The translations under genes were made by a program, and so were the position numbers. From CAYPTY01 sp964413935 (GTDB lineage: Bacteria; Bacteroidota; Rhodothermia; Balneolales; Balneolaceae), in NCBI GenBank assembly GCA_964413935.1, contig CAYPTY010000009.1, forward strand, positions 48,382 through 112,381: a stretch of 64,000 nucleotides of DNA, given 5' to 3'. The notes under the pieces are model-generated. The model was not told where the DNA came from, did not search any database, and saw nothing but the letters and a program-made list of their open reading frames with translations. Shown in pieces: positions 25,082 through 32,851 of this stretch; positions within the stretch are counted from its first letter, which is position 1, and the number at the start of each line of letters is the position of its first letter.

Positions 25082-25152
25082 TGCCCGGTCGTCTAATGGC
25101 AGGACAGCGGGTTTTGGTCCCGTCAGTGGGGGTTCGAGTCCTCCCCGGGCAA
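25082..25152 (+). tRNA. tRNA-Gln (UUG)
   Basis: The 71-base cloverleaf starts TGCCCGG and ends CCGGGCA with discriminator A, a perfect 7-base-pair acceptor stem. The anticodon loop TTTTGGT lies between GCGGG and CCCGT and reads TTG for glutamine. The T arm contains GGTTCGAGTCC, and the D arm TCTAATGGCAGGA. CCA is not encoded. It lies 88 bases upstream of prs, an order seen in related genomes. Confidence 0.96.
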
Positions 25153-25240
25153 CAAGTTTATACTCTGCGAAAAGGATGACATCATGTTATCCTTTTTATT
25201 TATGTAAATCGAAATTCCTAATCCCGGTCGCACACACATT

Positions 25241-26173
25241 TTGGATACACCGCTCGCTATATTTGCCGGATCAAGCAATCCTGCGCTTGCAAGAGCCATC
25301 GCAGAGCAACTGGGAAGCGGACTTGGAGACCTCACTATCAAATCCTTTTCTGATGGCGAGATTTATGTAAAATTTGAGCAGAGTATCCGCGGAGAGGATT
25401 TGTACATCGTGCAGTCTACTCCGCCACCAAGCGAAAATATACTTGAACTGCTCCTTCTGCTTGACGCAGCCAAACGAGCTTCCGTAAAAAGGGTGACAGC
25501 CGTGATGCCCTACTTTGGCTACGCACGTCAGGATCGCAAAGACCAGCCCCGGGTATCCATTGCCTCAAAGCTGATGGCTAACCTCCTGGTTGAAGCCGGA
25601 GCAGACCGGGTGCTCACCATGGATCTCCATGCTGCCCAGATTCAGGGATTTTTCGACATTCCCCTTGACCATCTCTACGCCAGCCGGCTTTTCTTTGATT
25701 ATTTCACTGAAAATCCCATTGGGGATCTGGTTGTTGTTGCTCCCGATGTCGGCAGCCTTAAAATGTCGCGCTCCTATTCCAAGAAACTGGGAGCTGGCCT
25801 TGCTTTTATCGACAAACGGCGTCCGAAGCAGAACGAATCTGAGGTAATGAACATCATAGGGGAAGTGAAAGACAAGAATATTCTGATTGTTGACGATCTG
25901 ATCGACACCGCCGGCACACTGACCAATGCAGCAGTTGCCCTGAAAGAACATGGAGCAAGGCAAATCATCGCCTGTGCGACGCACCCCATTCTTTCCGGAC
26001 CGGCATTCCAACGTATAGAGGATTCACCGATTGACCGAGTTCTGGTAACCGACACCGTACCACTGAGACAGCCATCTCAGAAAGTGCAGGTACTGAGTGT
26101 AGCCGGAATATTTGCAGAGGCCATTCAACGCATCCACACCAATGAAACAATAAGCGCACTTTTTGATTACTAA
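25241..26173 (+). CDS. prs: Ribose-phosphate pyrophosphokinase (PRPP synthetase)
   Basis: The 310-residue enzyme transfers pyrophosphate from ATP to ribose 5-phosphate, making PRPP for nucleotide, histidine and tryptophan synthesis. It has FAGSSNPALARAIA, SFSDGEIYVKFEQSIRG, PYFGYARQDRKDQPR (ATP loop), MDLHAAQIQGFFD and the PRPP loop ILIVDDLIDTAGTL. The start is TTG 25241, since no ATG lies upstream in frame and the family's N-terminus begins here. The leader is short and follows tRNA-Gln, so the tRNA and mRNA may share a transcript. The ctc gene follows 17 bases later. Confidence 0.95.
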   Translation: MDTPLAIFAGSSNPALARAIAEQLGSGLGDLTIKSFSDGEIYVKFEQSIRGEDLYIVQSTPPPSENILELLLLLDAAKRASVKRVTAVMPYFGYARQDRKDQPRVSIASKLMANLLVEAGADRVLTMDLHAAQIQGFFDIPLDHLYASRLFFDYFTENPIGDLVVVAPDVGSLKMSRSYSKKLGAGLAFIDKRRPKQNESEVMNIIGEVKDKNILIVDDLIDTAGTLTNAAVALKEHGARQIIACATHPILSGPAFQRIEDSPIDRVLVTDTVPLRQPSQKVQVLSVAGIFAEAIQRIHTNETISALFDY

Positions 26174-26190
26174 ACACAACCACAGCAACT

Positions 26191-26877
26191 ATGGCGTATC
26201 CTGAACTTGTTAAACTTGAAGGAACCGTTAGAGAACTAAGCCGAAAATCGACTAAAGATCTTAGAGAAAACAGCAGAGTACCCGCTGTACTGTACGGCCC
26301 CGAAGTAAAAGAGAATCTTCATTTTTCAATCTCGGAAATCGAGCTTGAAAAAATCCTCAAGAAAAAATCAACCAAACTGCAGGAACTCACCCTCGACGGC
26401 AAGGCGTATAAGACCCTGCTGAAGAGAGTCGAGTATCACCCGGTTACCGACCGCCCACTGCATGCCGATTTCTACGTGCTTTCTGACAAGCACAAAGTTA
26501 CTCTGCGTGTACCAATCCGATTGATTGGTACTGCCAGAGGGATCACCGAGCAGGGTGGTCGACTTTTCCAGCCCATGAACTTTATGAGAATCCGCGTATA
26601 TCCTGCGGATATTCCAGCCGAATTTGAAATTGATATCAGCCAGATGAAGATCGGGGATTCATTACACGTGAGTGATCTGGATCTGGGCGACATCATTCCG
26701 ATTGACAGCCTCAGCAGAACCATCGTTAACATCCGTCCACCTAAAGGTGCCCTTGTTACCGAACTGGATGAAGAAGAAGCTGAAGCGGCAGAGGGCGAAG
26801 AAGGTGCAGAAGGAGCAGAAGCTACCGAAGTTGGAGAAGCTTCTGGCGATTCTGATGCCGAAGAAAACAACGACTAA
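26191..26877 (+). CDS. rplY: 50S ribosomal protein L25/general stress protein Ctc
   Basis: The 228-residue protein binds 5S rRNA in the large ribosomal subunit. The N-terminal L25 domain (ELSRKSTKDLRENSRVPAVLYGP, YHPVTDRPLHADFYVL) is followed by the Ctc/TL5 beta domain (VPIRLIGTARGITEQGG, DIPAEFEIDISQMKIGDSLHVSDL). It ends in a very acidic 40-residue tail made largely of E, A and G, seen in marine and halophilic relatives. It sits between prs and pth in the conserved translation/nucleotide block. Confidence 0.95.
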   Translation: MAYPELVKLEGTVRELSRKSTKDLRENSRVPAVLYGPEVKENLHFSISEIELEKILKKKSTKLQELTLDGKAYKTLLKRVEYHPVTDRPLHADFYVLSDKHKVTLRVPIRLIGTARGITEQGGRLFQPMNFMRIRVYPADIPAEFEIDISQMKIGDSLHVSDLDLGDIIPIDSLSRTIVNIRPPKGALVTELDEEEAEAAEGEEGAEGAEATEVGEASGDSDAEENND

Positions 26878-26904
26878 GGGTATCTTTATCAACACCATAA
26901 TTCC

Positions 26905-27462
26905 ATGTCCATTATTGTTGGCTTAGGAAATATTGGTGAGGAGTATGAAAGAACCCGGCATAATATCGGTTTTGATATTGTAGATGAGCTGGCAGATACC
27001 ATGTCGGCTCGTTTTACGTCAGGACGCGGCCCGTATGAGGTTGCTGAAGGACGGTTTAAGGGGCAAAAGGTGGTATTAATTAAACCTACTACCTACATGA
27101 ACCGGAGCGGTATCGCCGTCCGGAAGGCCCTCGCACATTACAATACTGACATTACTGAATGTCTGGTGTGTTACGATGATCTGAATCTGCCACTCGGAAC
27201 CATAAGGCTACGGGAAAAAGGCAGTGCAGGCGGACACAACGGCATCGATAATCTGATTCAGGAACTGGGTACAGACCTCTTTCCCCGGCTCAGGTTTGGT
27301 ATTGGAAGTGAGTTTCCGAAAGGAAGACAGGTAGATTTTGTGCTGAGTCCCTTTGAGGAAAATGAAAAAGAATTACTGCTGGAGGCAAAGAAAAAAGCCC
27401 ATGATGCGGCTATCAGTTTTCTGAAAGCAGGGATAGAGCGGACCATGAACTGGTTCAACTAA
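26905..27462 (+). CDS. pth: Peptidyl-tRNA hydrolase
   Basis: The 185-residue enzyme releases peptides from stalled peptidyl-tRNA. The active-site asparagine and histidine are Asn9 and His19 in LGNIGEEYERTRHNIGFD. The catalytic aspartate is in VCYDDLNLPLG, and the second Asn in GSAGGHNGIDNLIQ. KPTTYMNRSG and RFGIGSEFPKGRQVDFVLSPF are standard blocks. ATG 26905 lies 27 bases after the rplY stop, consistent with an operon continuing from prs. Confidence 0.96.
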   Translation: MSIIVGLGNIGEEYERTRHNIGFDIVDELADTMSARFTSGRGPYEVAEGRFKGQKVVLIKPTTYMNRSGIAVRKALAHYNTDITECLVCYDDLNLPLGTIRLREKGSAGGHNGIDNLIQELGTDLFPRLRFGIGSEFPKGRQVDFVLSPFEENEKELLLEAKKKAHDAAISFLKAGIERTMNWFN

Positions 27463-27498
27463 CAATTTAATCCTAGTTAATAACACTAAAACAACATC

Positions 27499-29673
27499 AT
27501 GGAACTAATTACATATTTAATTCCTGCTGCCGGGGTTCTTGCCCTGCTGTACACCTTTTTTAAATCCAGCTGGGTTGGTAAGCAGGAAGTAGGCACTGAA
27601 AAAATGGGCGCTATTGCTGAGCATATCTCTGCCGGTGCAATGGCCTTCCTGAAAGCAGAATACCGTGTTCTGGCCCTATTTGTACTGTTTGTGGCAATCC
27701 TGCTTGGGGTAACAGCTACTGAACAGTCGAACTGGCTTATCGCCGTTTCATTTATCCTTGGTGCATTTTGCTCCGGACTGGCCGGATTCATTGGAATGCG
27801 TGTTGCCACTAAAGCAAATGTGCGCACAACCAACGCAGCCAGAACCAGCTTGGCTGAAGGCCTGAAAGTTGCCTTTGCTGGCGGTTCCGTAATGGGTCTG
27901 GGCGTAGTGGGACTCGGGGTACTTGGCCTGGGTGGTCTGTTCATCGTTTATTCCAATATTTTCCCTGAGTGGAGCATCAATAAAATTCTATCTGTAGTTA
28001 CCGGTTTCTCATTTGGTGCTTCCTCTATTGCCCTTTTTGCTCGTGTGGGCGGTGGTATTTATACCAAAGCTGCTGATGTTGGAGCCGACCTGGTAGGTAA
28101 AGTGGAAGCCGGAATTCCTGAAGATCACCCACTGAATCCTGCAACCATCGCTGATAACGTAGGTGATAATGTTGGTGATGTTGCCGGTATGGGCGCTGAC
28201 CTTTTCGAATCCTATGTGGGATCCATCATCGGTTCTATGGTACTGGGTGCTGCTTTCCTGACCATTCCCGGGTGGTCCGATAACTTTGACGGACTATCAG
28301 CCGTTATGCTGCCGCTGGTTCTGGCCGGAACCGGTATTGTAACCTCTATTCTGGGCACCTTCCTGGTTCGCGTGAAAGAAGGCGGAAACCCTCAGAAAGC
28401 ACTGAACACCGGTGAAATTGTTTCTTCCGTGATCATGCTGATTGCTTCCTGGTTTATCATCACCGGGATGCTGCCTGAAACCTGGTCTTATCAGGGACAG
28501 ATTATCAACAGCTGGGGCGTTTTCCTGGCAACTATTTTTGGCCTGGCTGCAGGCCTGATTATCGGTTTTGTAACCGAATACTACACCGGTACCGGTACAC
28601 GTCCGGTGACTTCTATTGTGAGACAGTCGGTTACCGGCTCCGCGACTAACATTATTGCCGGATTGGGTGTAGGTATGATCTCTACCGCTATTCCGATTAT
28701 TGTGATTGCGGCGGCTATTGTTGGAGCCTATCACTTTGCAGGCCTGTACGGTATCGCCATTGCGGCTGTCGGAATGCTTTCCAACACAGGCATTCAGCTG
28801 GCTGTTGATGCTTATGGCCCGATCTCAGACAATGCCGGTGGTATTGCTGAAATGGCTGAACTGGAACCTGAAGTTCGTGAGCGTACTGATAAGCTGGATG
28901 CCGTGGGTAACACAACAGCTGCCATCGGTAAAGGTTTTGCCATTGGTTCTGCTGCCCTCACCGCGCTCGCTCTGTTTGCTGCCTTCATCACAGCTTATAA
29001 CACCACACATCCTGATTCCATGCTGAATGGAATTGATGTGACCAAACCAACCGTAATGGCAGCCCTTTTCGTAGGTGCTATGCTTCCATTCCTTTTCTCA
29101 GCACTTTCCATGCAGGCGGTTGGTAGAGCAGCCATGTCAATGATTCAGGAAGTAAGACGACAGTTCGCAAACATCCCTGAGCTGAAAGCTGCCCTGGATG
29201 TGATGAATGCCAATGAAGACAAAGACTTTCATCACTGGAGTGAAGAAGATCGTGCCATATTTGAAGCGGCCGACGGCAAAGCGGAATATGAAAAGTGTGT
29301 AGCGATCTCAACCACCGCTTCCATTCGTGAAATGGTTATGCCGGGACTGCTGGCCGTTGTGGTTCCTGTACTTTTTGGTTTCCTTGGCGGAGCTGAAATG
29401 CTGGGAGGCCTGCTTGCCGGAGTAACTTCTGCCGGTGTACTCATGGCCCTGTTCCAGTCGAATGCCGGTGGTGCCTGGGATAACGCCAAAAAGATGATTG
29501 AAGAAGGCGTTACCATCGACGGAACCGAATACAAAAAAGGTTCTGATCCTCATAAAGCAGCGGTCGTGGGCGATACGGTTGGAGATCCTTTCAAGGATAC
29601 TTCCGGTCCTTCCCTTAACATCCTGCTTAAGCTGATGGCGGTTGTAGCTCTTGTGATTGCAACCATCATTTAA
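27499..29673 (+). CDS. hppA: K+-dependent membrane-bound pyrophosphatase (ion pump)
   Basis: The 724-residue protein has about 16 membrane helices and couples pyrophosphate hydrolysis to H+ or Na+ export. The catalytic segments are KAADVGADLVGKVEAGIPEDHP with NVGDNVGDVAGMGADLFE, and near the C-terminus DTVGDPFKDTSGPSLNIL. At residues 470-479 the sequence is GNTTAAIGKG; Ala474 and Gly477 at the diagnostic positions mark the K+-dependent class, since K+-independent pumps have Lys and usually Thr there. Both Na+ and H+ pumps occur in that class, so the ion is open. ATG 27499 is 36 bases after pth; a terminator follows. Confidence 0.94.
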   Translation: MELITYLIPAAGVLALLYTFFKSSWVGKQEVGTEKMGAIAEHISAGAMAFLKAEYRVLALFVLFVAILLGVTATEQSNWLIAVSFILGAFCSGLAGFIGMRVATKANVRTTNAARTSLAEGLKVAFAGGSVMGLGVVGLGVLGLGGLFIVYSNIFPEWSINKILSVVTGFSFGASSIALFARVGGGIYTKAADVGADLVGKVEAGIPEDHPLNPATIADNVGDNVGDVAGMGADLFESYVGSIIGSMVLGAAFLTIPGWSDNFDGLSAVMLPLVLAGTGIVTSILGTFLVRVKEGGNPQKALNTGEIVSSVIMLIASWFIITGMLPETWSYQGQIINSWGVFLATIFGLAAGLIIGFVTEYYTGTGTRPVTSIVRQSVTGSATNIIAGLGVGMISTAIPIIVIAAAIVGAYHFAGLYGIAIAAVGMLSNTGIQLAVDAYGPISDNAGGIAEMAELEPEVRERTDKLDAVGNTTAAIGKGFAIGSAALTALALFAAFITAYNTTHPDSMLNGIDVTKPTVMAALFVGAMLPFLFSALSMQAVGRAAMSMIQEVRRQFANIPELKAALDVMNANEDKDFHHWSEEDRAIFEAADGKAEYEKCVAISTTASIREMVMPGLLAVVVPVLFGFLGGAEMLGGLLAGVTSAGVLMALFQSNAGGAWDNAKKMIEEGVTIDGTEYKKGSDPHKAAVVGDTVGDPFKDTSGPSLNILLKLMAVVALVIATII

Positions 29674-29690
29674 GCTGAACCATCAATTTC

Positions 29691-29730
29691 AAAGCCCGGC
29701 GTACAAAAGTGTGTCGGGCTTTTTTTATTT
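29691..29730 (+). terminator. Intrinsic terminator after hppA
   Basis: AAAGCCCGGC (29691-29700) pairs with GTCGGGCTTT (29713-29722) as a 10-base-pair stem including one G-U pair, and the 3' arm runs into a T tract. It lies 17 bases after the hppA stop and should end the prs-hppA transcript. Confidence 0.88.
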
Positions 29731-29736
29731 TGAGTC

Positions 29737-30402
29737 ATGTATAACACACAGATTTTTAAACTCATTTTTCTTCACGATCAGCGACTGGACGAACTGGCCG
29801 AACGCGGAGCGGGTATTCCCGAAAAAGCCAGCATCGAAGACTTTATGCGCCCTGATCCCACCTATTCCAAACTCTATTTTACCGGAACCGATCTGGATAA
29901 AGAACATTTTGGTTTATCCACACTCCAGGCATATCCTGAAATTCTCCAGGCCATAGAAGATGGGCTGAAAGCCGATTCCTTCCAGACATCCACCAATACC
30001 TTCCATAAACTGGCTGAGGCTGTGGAAAGCATTGATCTGGGTGAAGTCATCATCATAGGTGAAGAGGCCGCTTCTATGCAAATTCAAATTGCTCAACTCC
30101 ATCTGGACGACAACTCCAATGTGGGCCACCTGAAAAGTGAATTGAAAGACTTCCTTCAAAAGGGCTTTATCGTGATTTTTAAAGAGAAAGCTCACGACGG
30201 CTTTGATCTGCATTTCTTTTCTCAAACCAATATTTACACCCGATTTTTCCATAATCTACAGAAACTGTTGCCCAAGGCTTTTCGCTTTTTCAGCATTAAC
30301 GGAAAAAGAATGCGTTCAGAACGCTTTTTCTATTTCGAAACCTGGACGCTGAATCAGCCACCGCACGGATTCGAAGAAGTGCATCCCGAGTCTGTACTAT
30401 AG
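29737..30402 (+). CDS. Hypothetical cytoplasmic protein
   Basis: The 221-residue soluble protein has no recognised family. It begins MYNTQIFKLIFLHDQRLDELAERG and contains mixed helix and strand segments, with an EVIIIGEEAASMQIQIAQLHLDDNS region and an aromatic, basic C-terminal part (FFHNLQKLLPKAFRFFSINGKRMRSERFFYF). It has no signal peptide or membrane segment. It lies after the hppA terminator and 35 bases before pyrF, so it may share a transcript with pyrF and rnhA. The function is unknown. Confidence 0.65.
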   Translation: MYNTQIFKLIFLHDQRLDELAERGAGIPEKASIEDFMRPDPTYSKLYFTGTDLDKEHFGLSTLQAYPEILQAIEDGLKADSFQTSTNTFHKLAEAVESIDLGEVIIIGEEAASMQIQIAQLHLDDNSNVGHLKSELKDFLQKGFIVIFKEKAHDGFDLHFFSQTNIYTRFFHNLQKLLPKAFRFFSINGKRMRSERFFYFETWTLNQPPHGFEEVHPESVL

Positions 30403-30437
30403 GCATAGGGTGTGGTATCTTGAGGCAAACACTGTTC

Positions 30438-31277
30438 ATGACTTACCTCGATAAATTAAAAACAGCCGTTCAGGACGCCCAATCAGTACTTTGTGTAGGA
30501 CTGGATCCCAACCTGGAGAAAATACCTGCACCTGTCCGGGCTATGTTCCATTCGGATGCTGAAACGGTAGCCTATTTCTGCAAAATGGTGATCGATTACA
30601 CCTATGAGTCGGCCTGTGCCTATAAACCCAATCTGGCCTTTTTTGAATCGCTGGGTGTAACAGGTTTGGCTGTGTTCAAAGAAGTGGTAGATCACATCCC
30701 CGATAACCGGATGGTGATTGCAGATGCAAAACGGGGCGATATCCATACCACCGCCGAGCATTATGCCAAGGCTTATTTTGGCTATTTCGATGTAGATGCC
30801 ATCACGCTTAATCCCCTGATGGGTTTTGAAACGCTGGATGCTTTTTCAGCTGATGCGTCCAAAGCTGTTTATGCACTTGCATTAACTTCCAATTCGGGTG
30901 CAGCTGATTTTCTGAAAAAACCCTTTGATGGTTTTGAAAGTATGGCAGCTTTTATCGCTGATGCTTTAAGCCGTTTTGATGAACAAAGCGAAACCCACAT
31001 CGGAATGGTGATGGGCGCGACTCATGCAGCTGAAATGAAAAATGTATTGAAATATCACACCAACGCATCCCTGCTCATTCCAGGAATCGGAGCCCAGGGA
31101 GGTTCCATCCATGATCTTGAAACGGCGCTGCAAGATCATGCGGGTATTCCGGTCATTAACTCCAGCAGATCCATTATTTTTGCCGGTGAGAATGAGTTAA
31201 ACTGGCCGGAAAAAGTGGCTGAAGCCGCGTTATCAACCAAAGAAAATCTACAGGCCATCACAGAACGCTATGTCTAA
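30438..31277 (+). CDS. pyrF: Orotidine 5'-phosphate decarboxylase (type 2)
   Basis: The 279-residue enzyme makes UMP from OMP in the last step of pyrimidine synthesis. The catalytic Lys-Asp array is in VIADAKRGDIHTTAEHYAKAYF, and the phosphate-binding loop comes from LIPGIGAQGGS. CVGLDPNLEKIP and ACAYKPNLAFFE are typical of the longer group, found in mycobacteria and many Bacteroidota-like bacteria, rather than the shorter E. coli form. The start is taken as ATG 30438; an in-frame TTG at 30420 would add six residues. It overlaps rnhA by 8 bases. Confidence 0.95.
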   Translation: MTYLDKLKTAVQDAQSVLCVGLDPNLEKIPAPVRAMFHSDAETVAYFCKMVIDYTYESACAYKPNLAFFESLGVTGLAVFKEVVDHIPDNRMVIADAKRGDIHTTAEHYAKAYFGYFDVDAITLNPLMGFETLDAFSADASKAVYALALTSNSGAADFLKKPFDGFESMAAFIADALSRFDEQSETHIGMVMGATHAAEMKNVLKYHTNASLLIPGIGAQGGSIHDLETALQDHAGIPVINSSRSIIFAGENELNWPEKVAEAALSTKENLQAITERYV

Positions 31278-31710
31278 GCCGATCGTAACTGTTTACACGG
31301 ATGGTGCCTGCAGTGGAAATCCCGGACCCGGTGGCTGGGGAGCGGTGCTGATCTGGAATGGAAATGAAAAAGAAATCAGCGGTGGTGATCCCCAAACCAC
31401 CAACAACCGCATGGAGATGAAAGCGGTGATTGAAGCGCTCAAAGCACTCACCAAACCTTGTGAAGTTCATATCCACAGTGATTCAGCACTTATCATCAAT
31501 GCCATGACGCAGGGCTGGATTGAAAACTGGCAGGCCAGGGGCTGGAGAAAAGCCGACAAAAAGCCGGTTGAAAACAAAGAACTCTGGCAGGAAATGCTGG
31601 AAGCCGTGAATGGCCACAAAGTAAAGTGGGTGAAGGTGAAAGGACACTCCGGAGATCCTTTGAATGAACGGGTGGATCAACTGGCCGTTGCCGAATCGAA
31701 GAAATTCTGA
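31270..31710 (+). CDS. rnhA: Ribonuclease HI
   Basis: The 146-residue enzyme degrades the RNA strand of RNA-DNA hybrids. All four acidic metal ligands are visible: Asp11 in YTDGACSGNPGPGGWG, Glu49 in NRMEMKAVIEAL, Asp70 in IHSDSALI, and an Asp in NERVDQLAVAE. The KVKGHSGD block contains the conserved histidine loop. The length fits the compact E. coli type without an N-terminal hybrid-binding domain. The ATG lies inside the end of pyrF. The region after its stop is a heptad repeat, and tsaD converges on it. Confidence 0.96.
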   Translation: MSKPIVTVYTDGACSGNPGPGGWGAVLIWNGNEKEISGGDPQTTNNRMEMKAVIEALKALTKPCEVHIHSDSALIINAMTQGWIENWQARGWRKADKKPVENKELWQEMLEAVNGHKVKWVKVKGHSGDPLNERVDQLAVAESKKF

Positions 31711-31771
31711 GAAATTTGAAATTCAGTAATGTGAAGTTTGAAATTAATTTCACATTCCACATTTCACATTT
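31711..31771. repeat. Degenerate heptanucleotide repeats in inverted halves
   Basis: Directly after the rnhA stop come 7-base units GAAATTT, GAAATTC, AGTAATG, TGAAGTT and TGAAATT. Then, after AATTT, come the roughly complementary units CACATTC, CACATTT and CACATTT. The centre contains the palindrome TGAAATTAATTTCA. The region lies between two converging genes, so the hairpin it can form may also act as a terminator for both. Confidence 0.6.
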
Positions 31772-31775
31772 CGAA

Positions 31776-32759
31776 CTACAAAGAGGCAAAAGGTTTGAGG
31801 CTGAGATCGTCGAACTGCCCGAGTTCGAATTTAAGCCGGCCTGCAGCGGCAATCATAGCTCCATTGTCTGTGCAGTAGCTTAGCCGGGGAATATGATATT
31901 CAAAACCGTGCTTTTCAGCCATGGCCTGTACTTTCTCGCGTAACACAGAATTAGCAGATACACCGCCTGACAATACGAAACGCGTTATTCCCGTCTGTTT
32001 CAAAGCTCGCCTGAGTTTGACAACCAGTACCTCCGTTATAGCCTCAGTGATGGATGCAGAAAGATCATTCAGATGCTGCTGAACAAAGTCCTCCCCCTTT
32101 TCCTGAACATAATAGAGCACACTGGTTTTGAGGCCGGAAAAACTGAAATCCAAACCTTCATTCAAAAGTGCCTTCGGAAAGGGATGAAAGTCCGGGTCTC
32201 CATGTCGAGCCAGTTTATCCATCTCAGGTCCGGCGGGATAAGGAAGTCCCAGCATTTTGCCGGTTTTGTCAAATGCCTCACCGGCTGCATCATCCCTGGT
32301 TTTACCCAATAATTCATGTTCAAACGGAGCTTTCACTAATTCCAGCTGGGTATGTCCGCCTGATACCGTGAGTGAAATGAAGGGGAATTTGGGTTTGTGA
32401 TCGATGAAGTTGGCATAGACGTGAGCATCCATATGATTAATTCCGATCAATGGAATCTGATTGCTCAGGCAGAAACCTTTGGCAAAGCAAAGCCCGACCA
32501 GCAGAGATCCCATCAAACCGGGGCCATGGGTAACCGCAACCGCATCCAGTTCATCAACGGCTATACCAGCTTCATCCAGAGCCTGCTCTACGGTCTGAAA
32601 AATAGTTTTATGATGTGCACGTGAAGCCAACTCCGGTACCACCCCACCAAATTGTTCATGAATAGCCTGTGAGGCGATCACATTCGACTGTATGCCCGAG
32701 TCGGTAAGGACGGATGCCGCGGTTTCATCGCAGGAGGATTCTATGCCCAGAATGTTCAT
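31776..32759 (-). CDS. tsaD: tRNA N6-adenosine threonylcarbamoyltransferase
   Basis: The 327-residue enzyme transfers threonylcarbamoyl to A37 of ANN-decoding tRNAs, with partners TsaB and TsaE not encoded here. The ASKHA-fold signatures are ILGIESSCDETAASVL, the metal histidines in GINHMDAHVY, SGGHTQL, DDAAGEAFDKTGKMLGL and CTDNGAMIAAAG. The ATG is at 32759, 11 bases after the dnaK terminator stem in transcription order. The gene is therefore the next unit after dnaK on the reverse strand but is probably transcribed separately. Confidence 0.96.
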   Translation of the reverse strand: MNILGIESSCDETAASVLTDSGIQSNVIASQAIHEQFGGVVPELASRAHHKTIFQTVEQALDEAGIAVDELDAVAVTHGPGLMGSLLVGLCFAKGFCLSNQIPLIGINHMDAHVYANFIDHKPKFPFISLTVSGGHTQLELVKAPFEHELLGKTRDDAAGEAFDKTGKMLGLPYPAGPEMDKLARHGDPDFHPFPKALLNEGLDFSFSGLKTSVLYYVQEKGEDFVQQHLNDLSASITEAITEVLVVKLRRALKQTGITRFVLSGGVSANSVLREKVQAMAEKHGFEYHIPRLSYCTDNGAMIAAAGRLKFELGQFDDLSLKPFASL

Positions 32760-32770
32760 ATGCTTAAAAT

Positions 32771-32806
32771 AAGAAACCCACCCATATTTCTACGGGTGGG
32801 TTCTTC
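32771..32806 (-). terminator. Intrinsic terminator after dnaK
   Basis: On the reverse strand AAGAACCCACCC pairs with GGGTGGGTTTCTT through a roughly 11-base-pair stem with an AT-rich loop, followed by TATTTTAAG. The stem occupies about 32771-32806 and lies between dnaK and tsaD, so it separates the heat-shock transcript from tsaD. Confidence 0.75.
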
Positions 32807-32851
32807 GGCGATTGTACTTCTGATACTACTTCTTAGTGTAATTCTATACTG

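Noticed and set aside
29691..29730. Regulatory riboswitch after hppA.
   Set aside because: It is a simple 10-base-pair stem with a T tract and fits an ordinary terminator.
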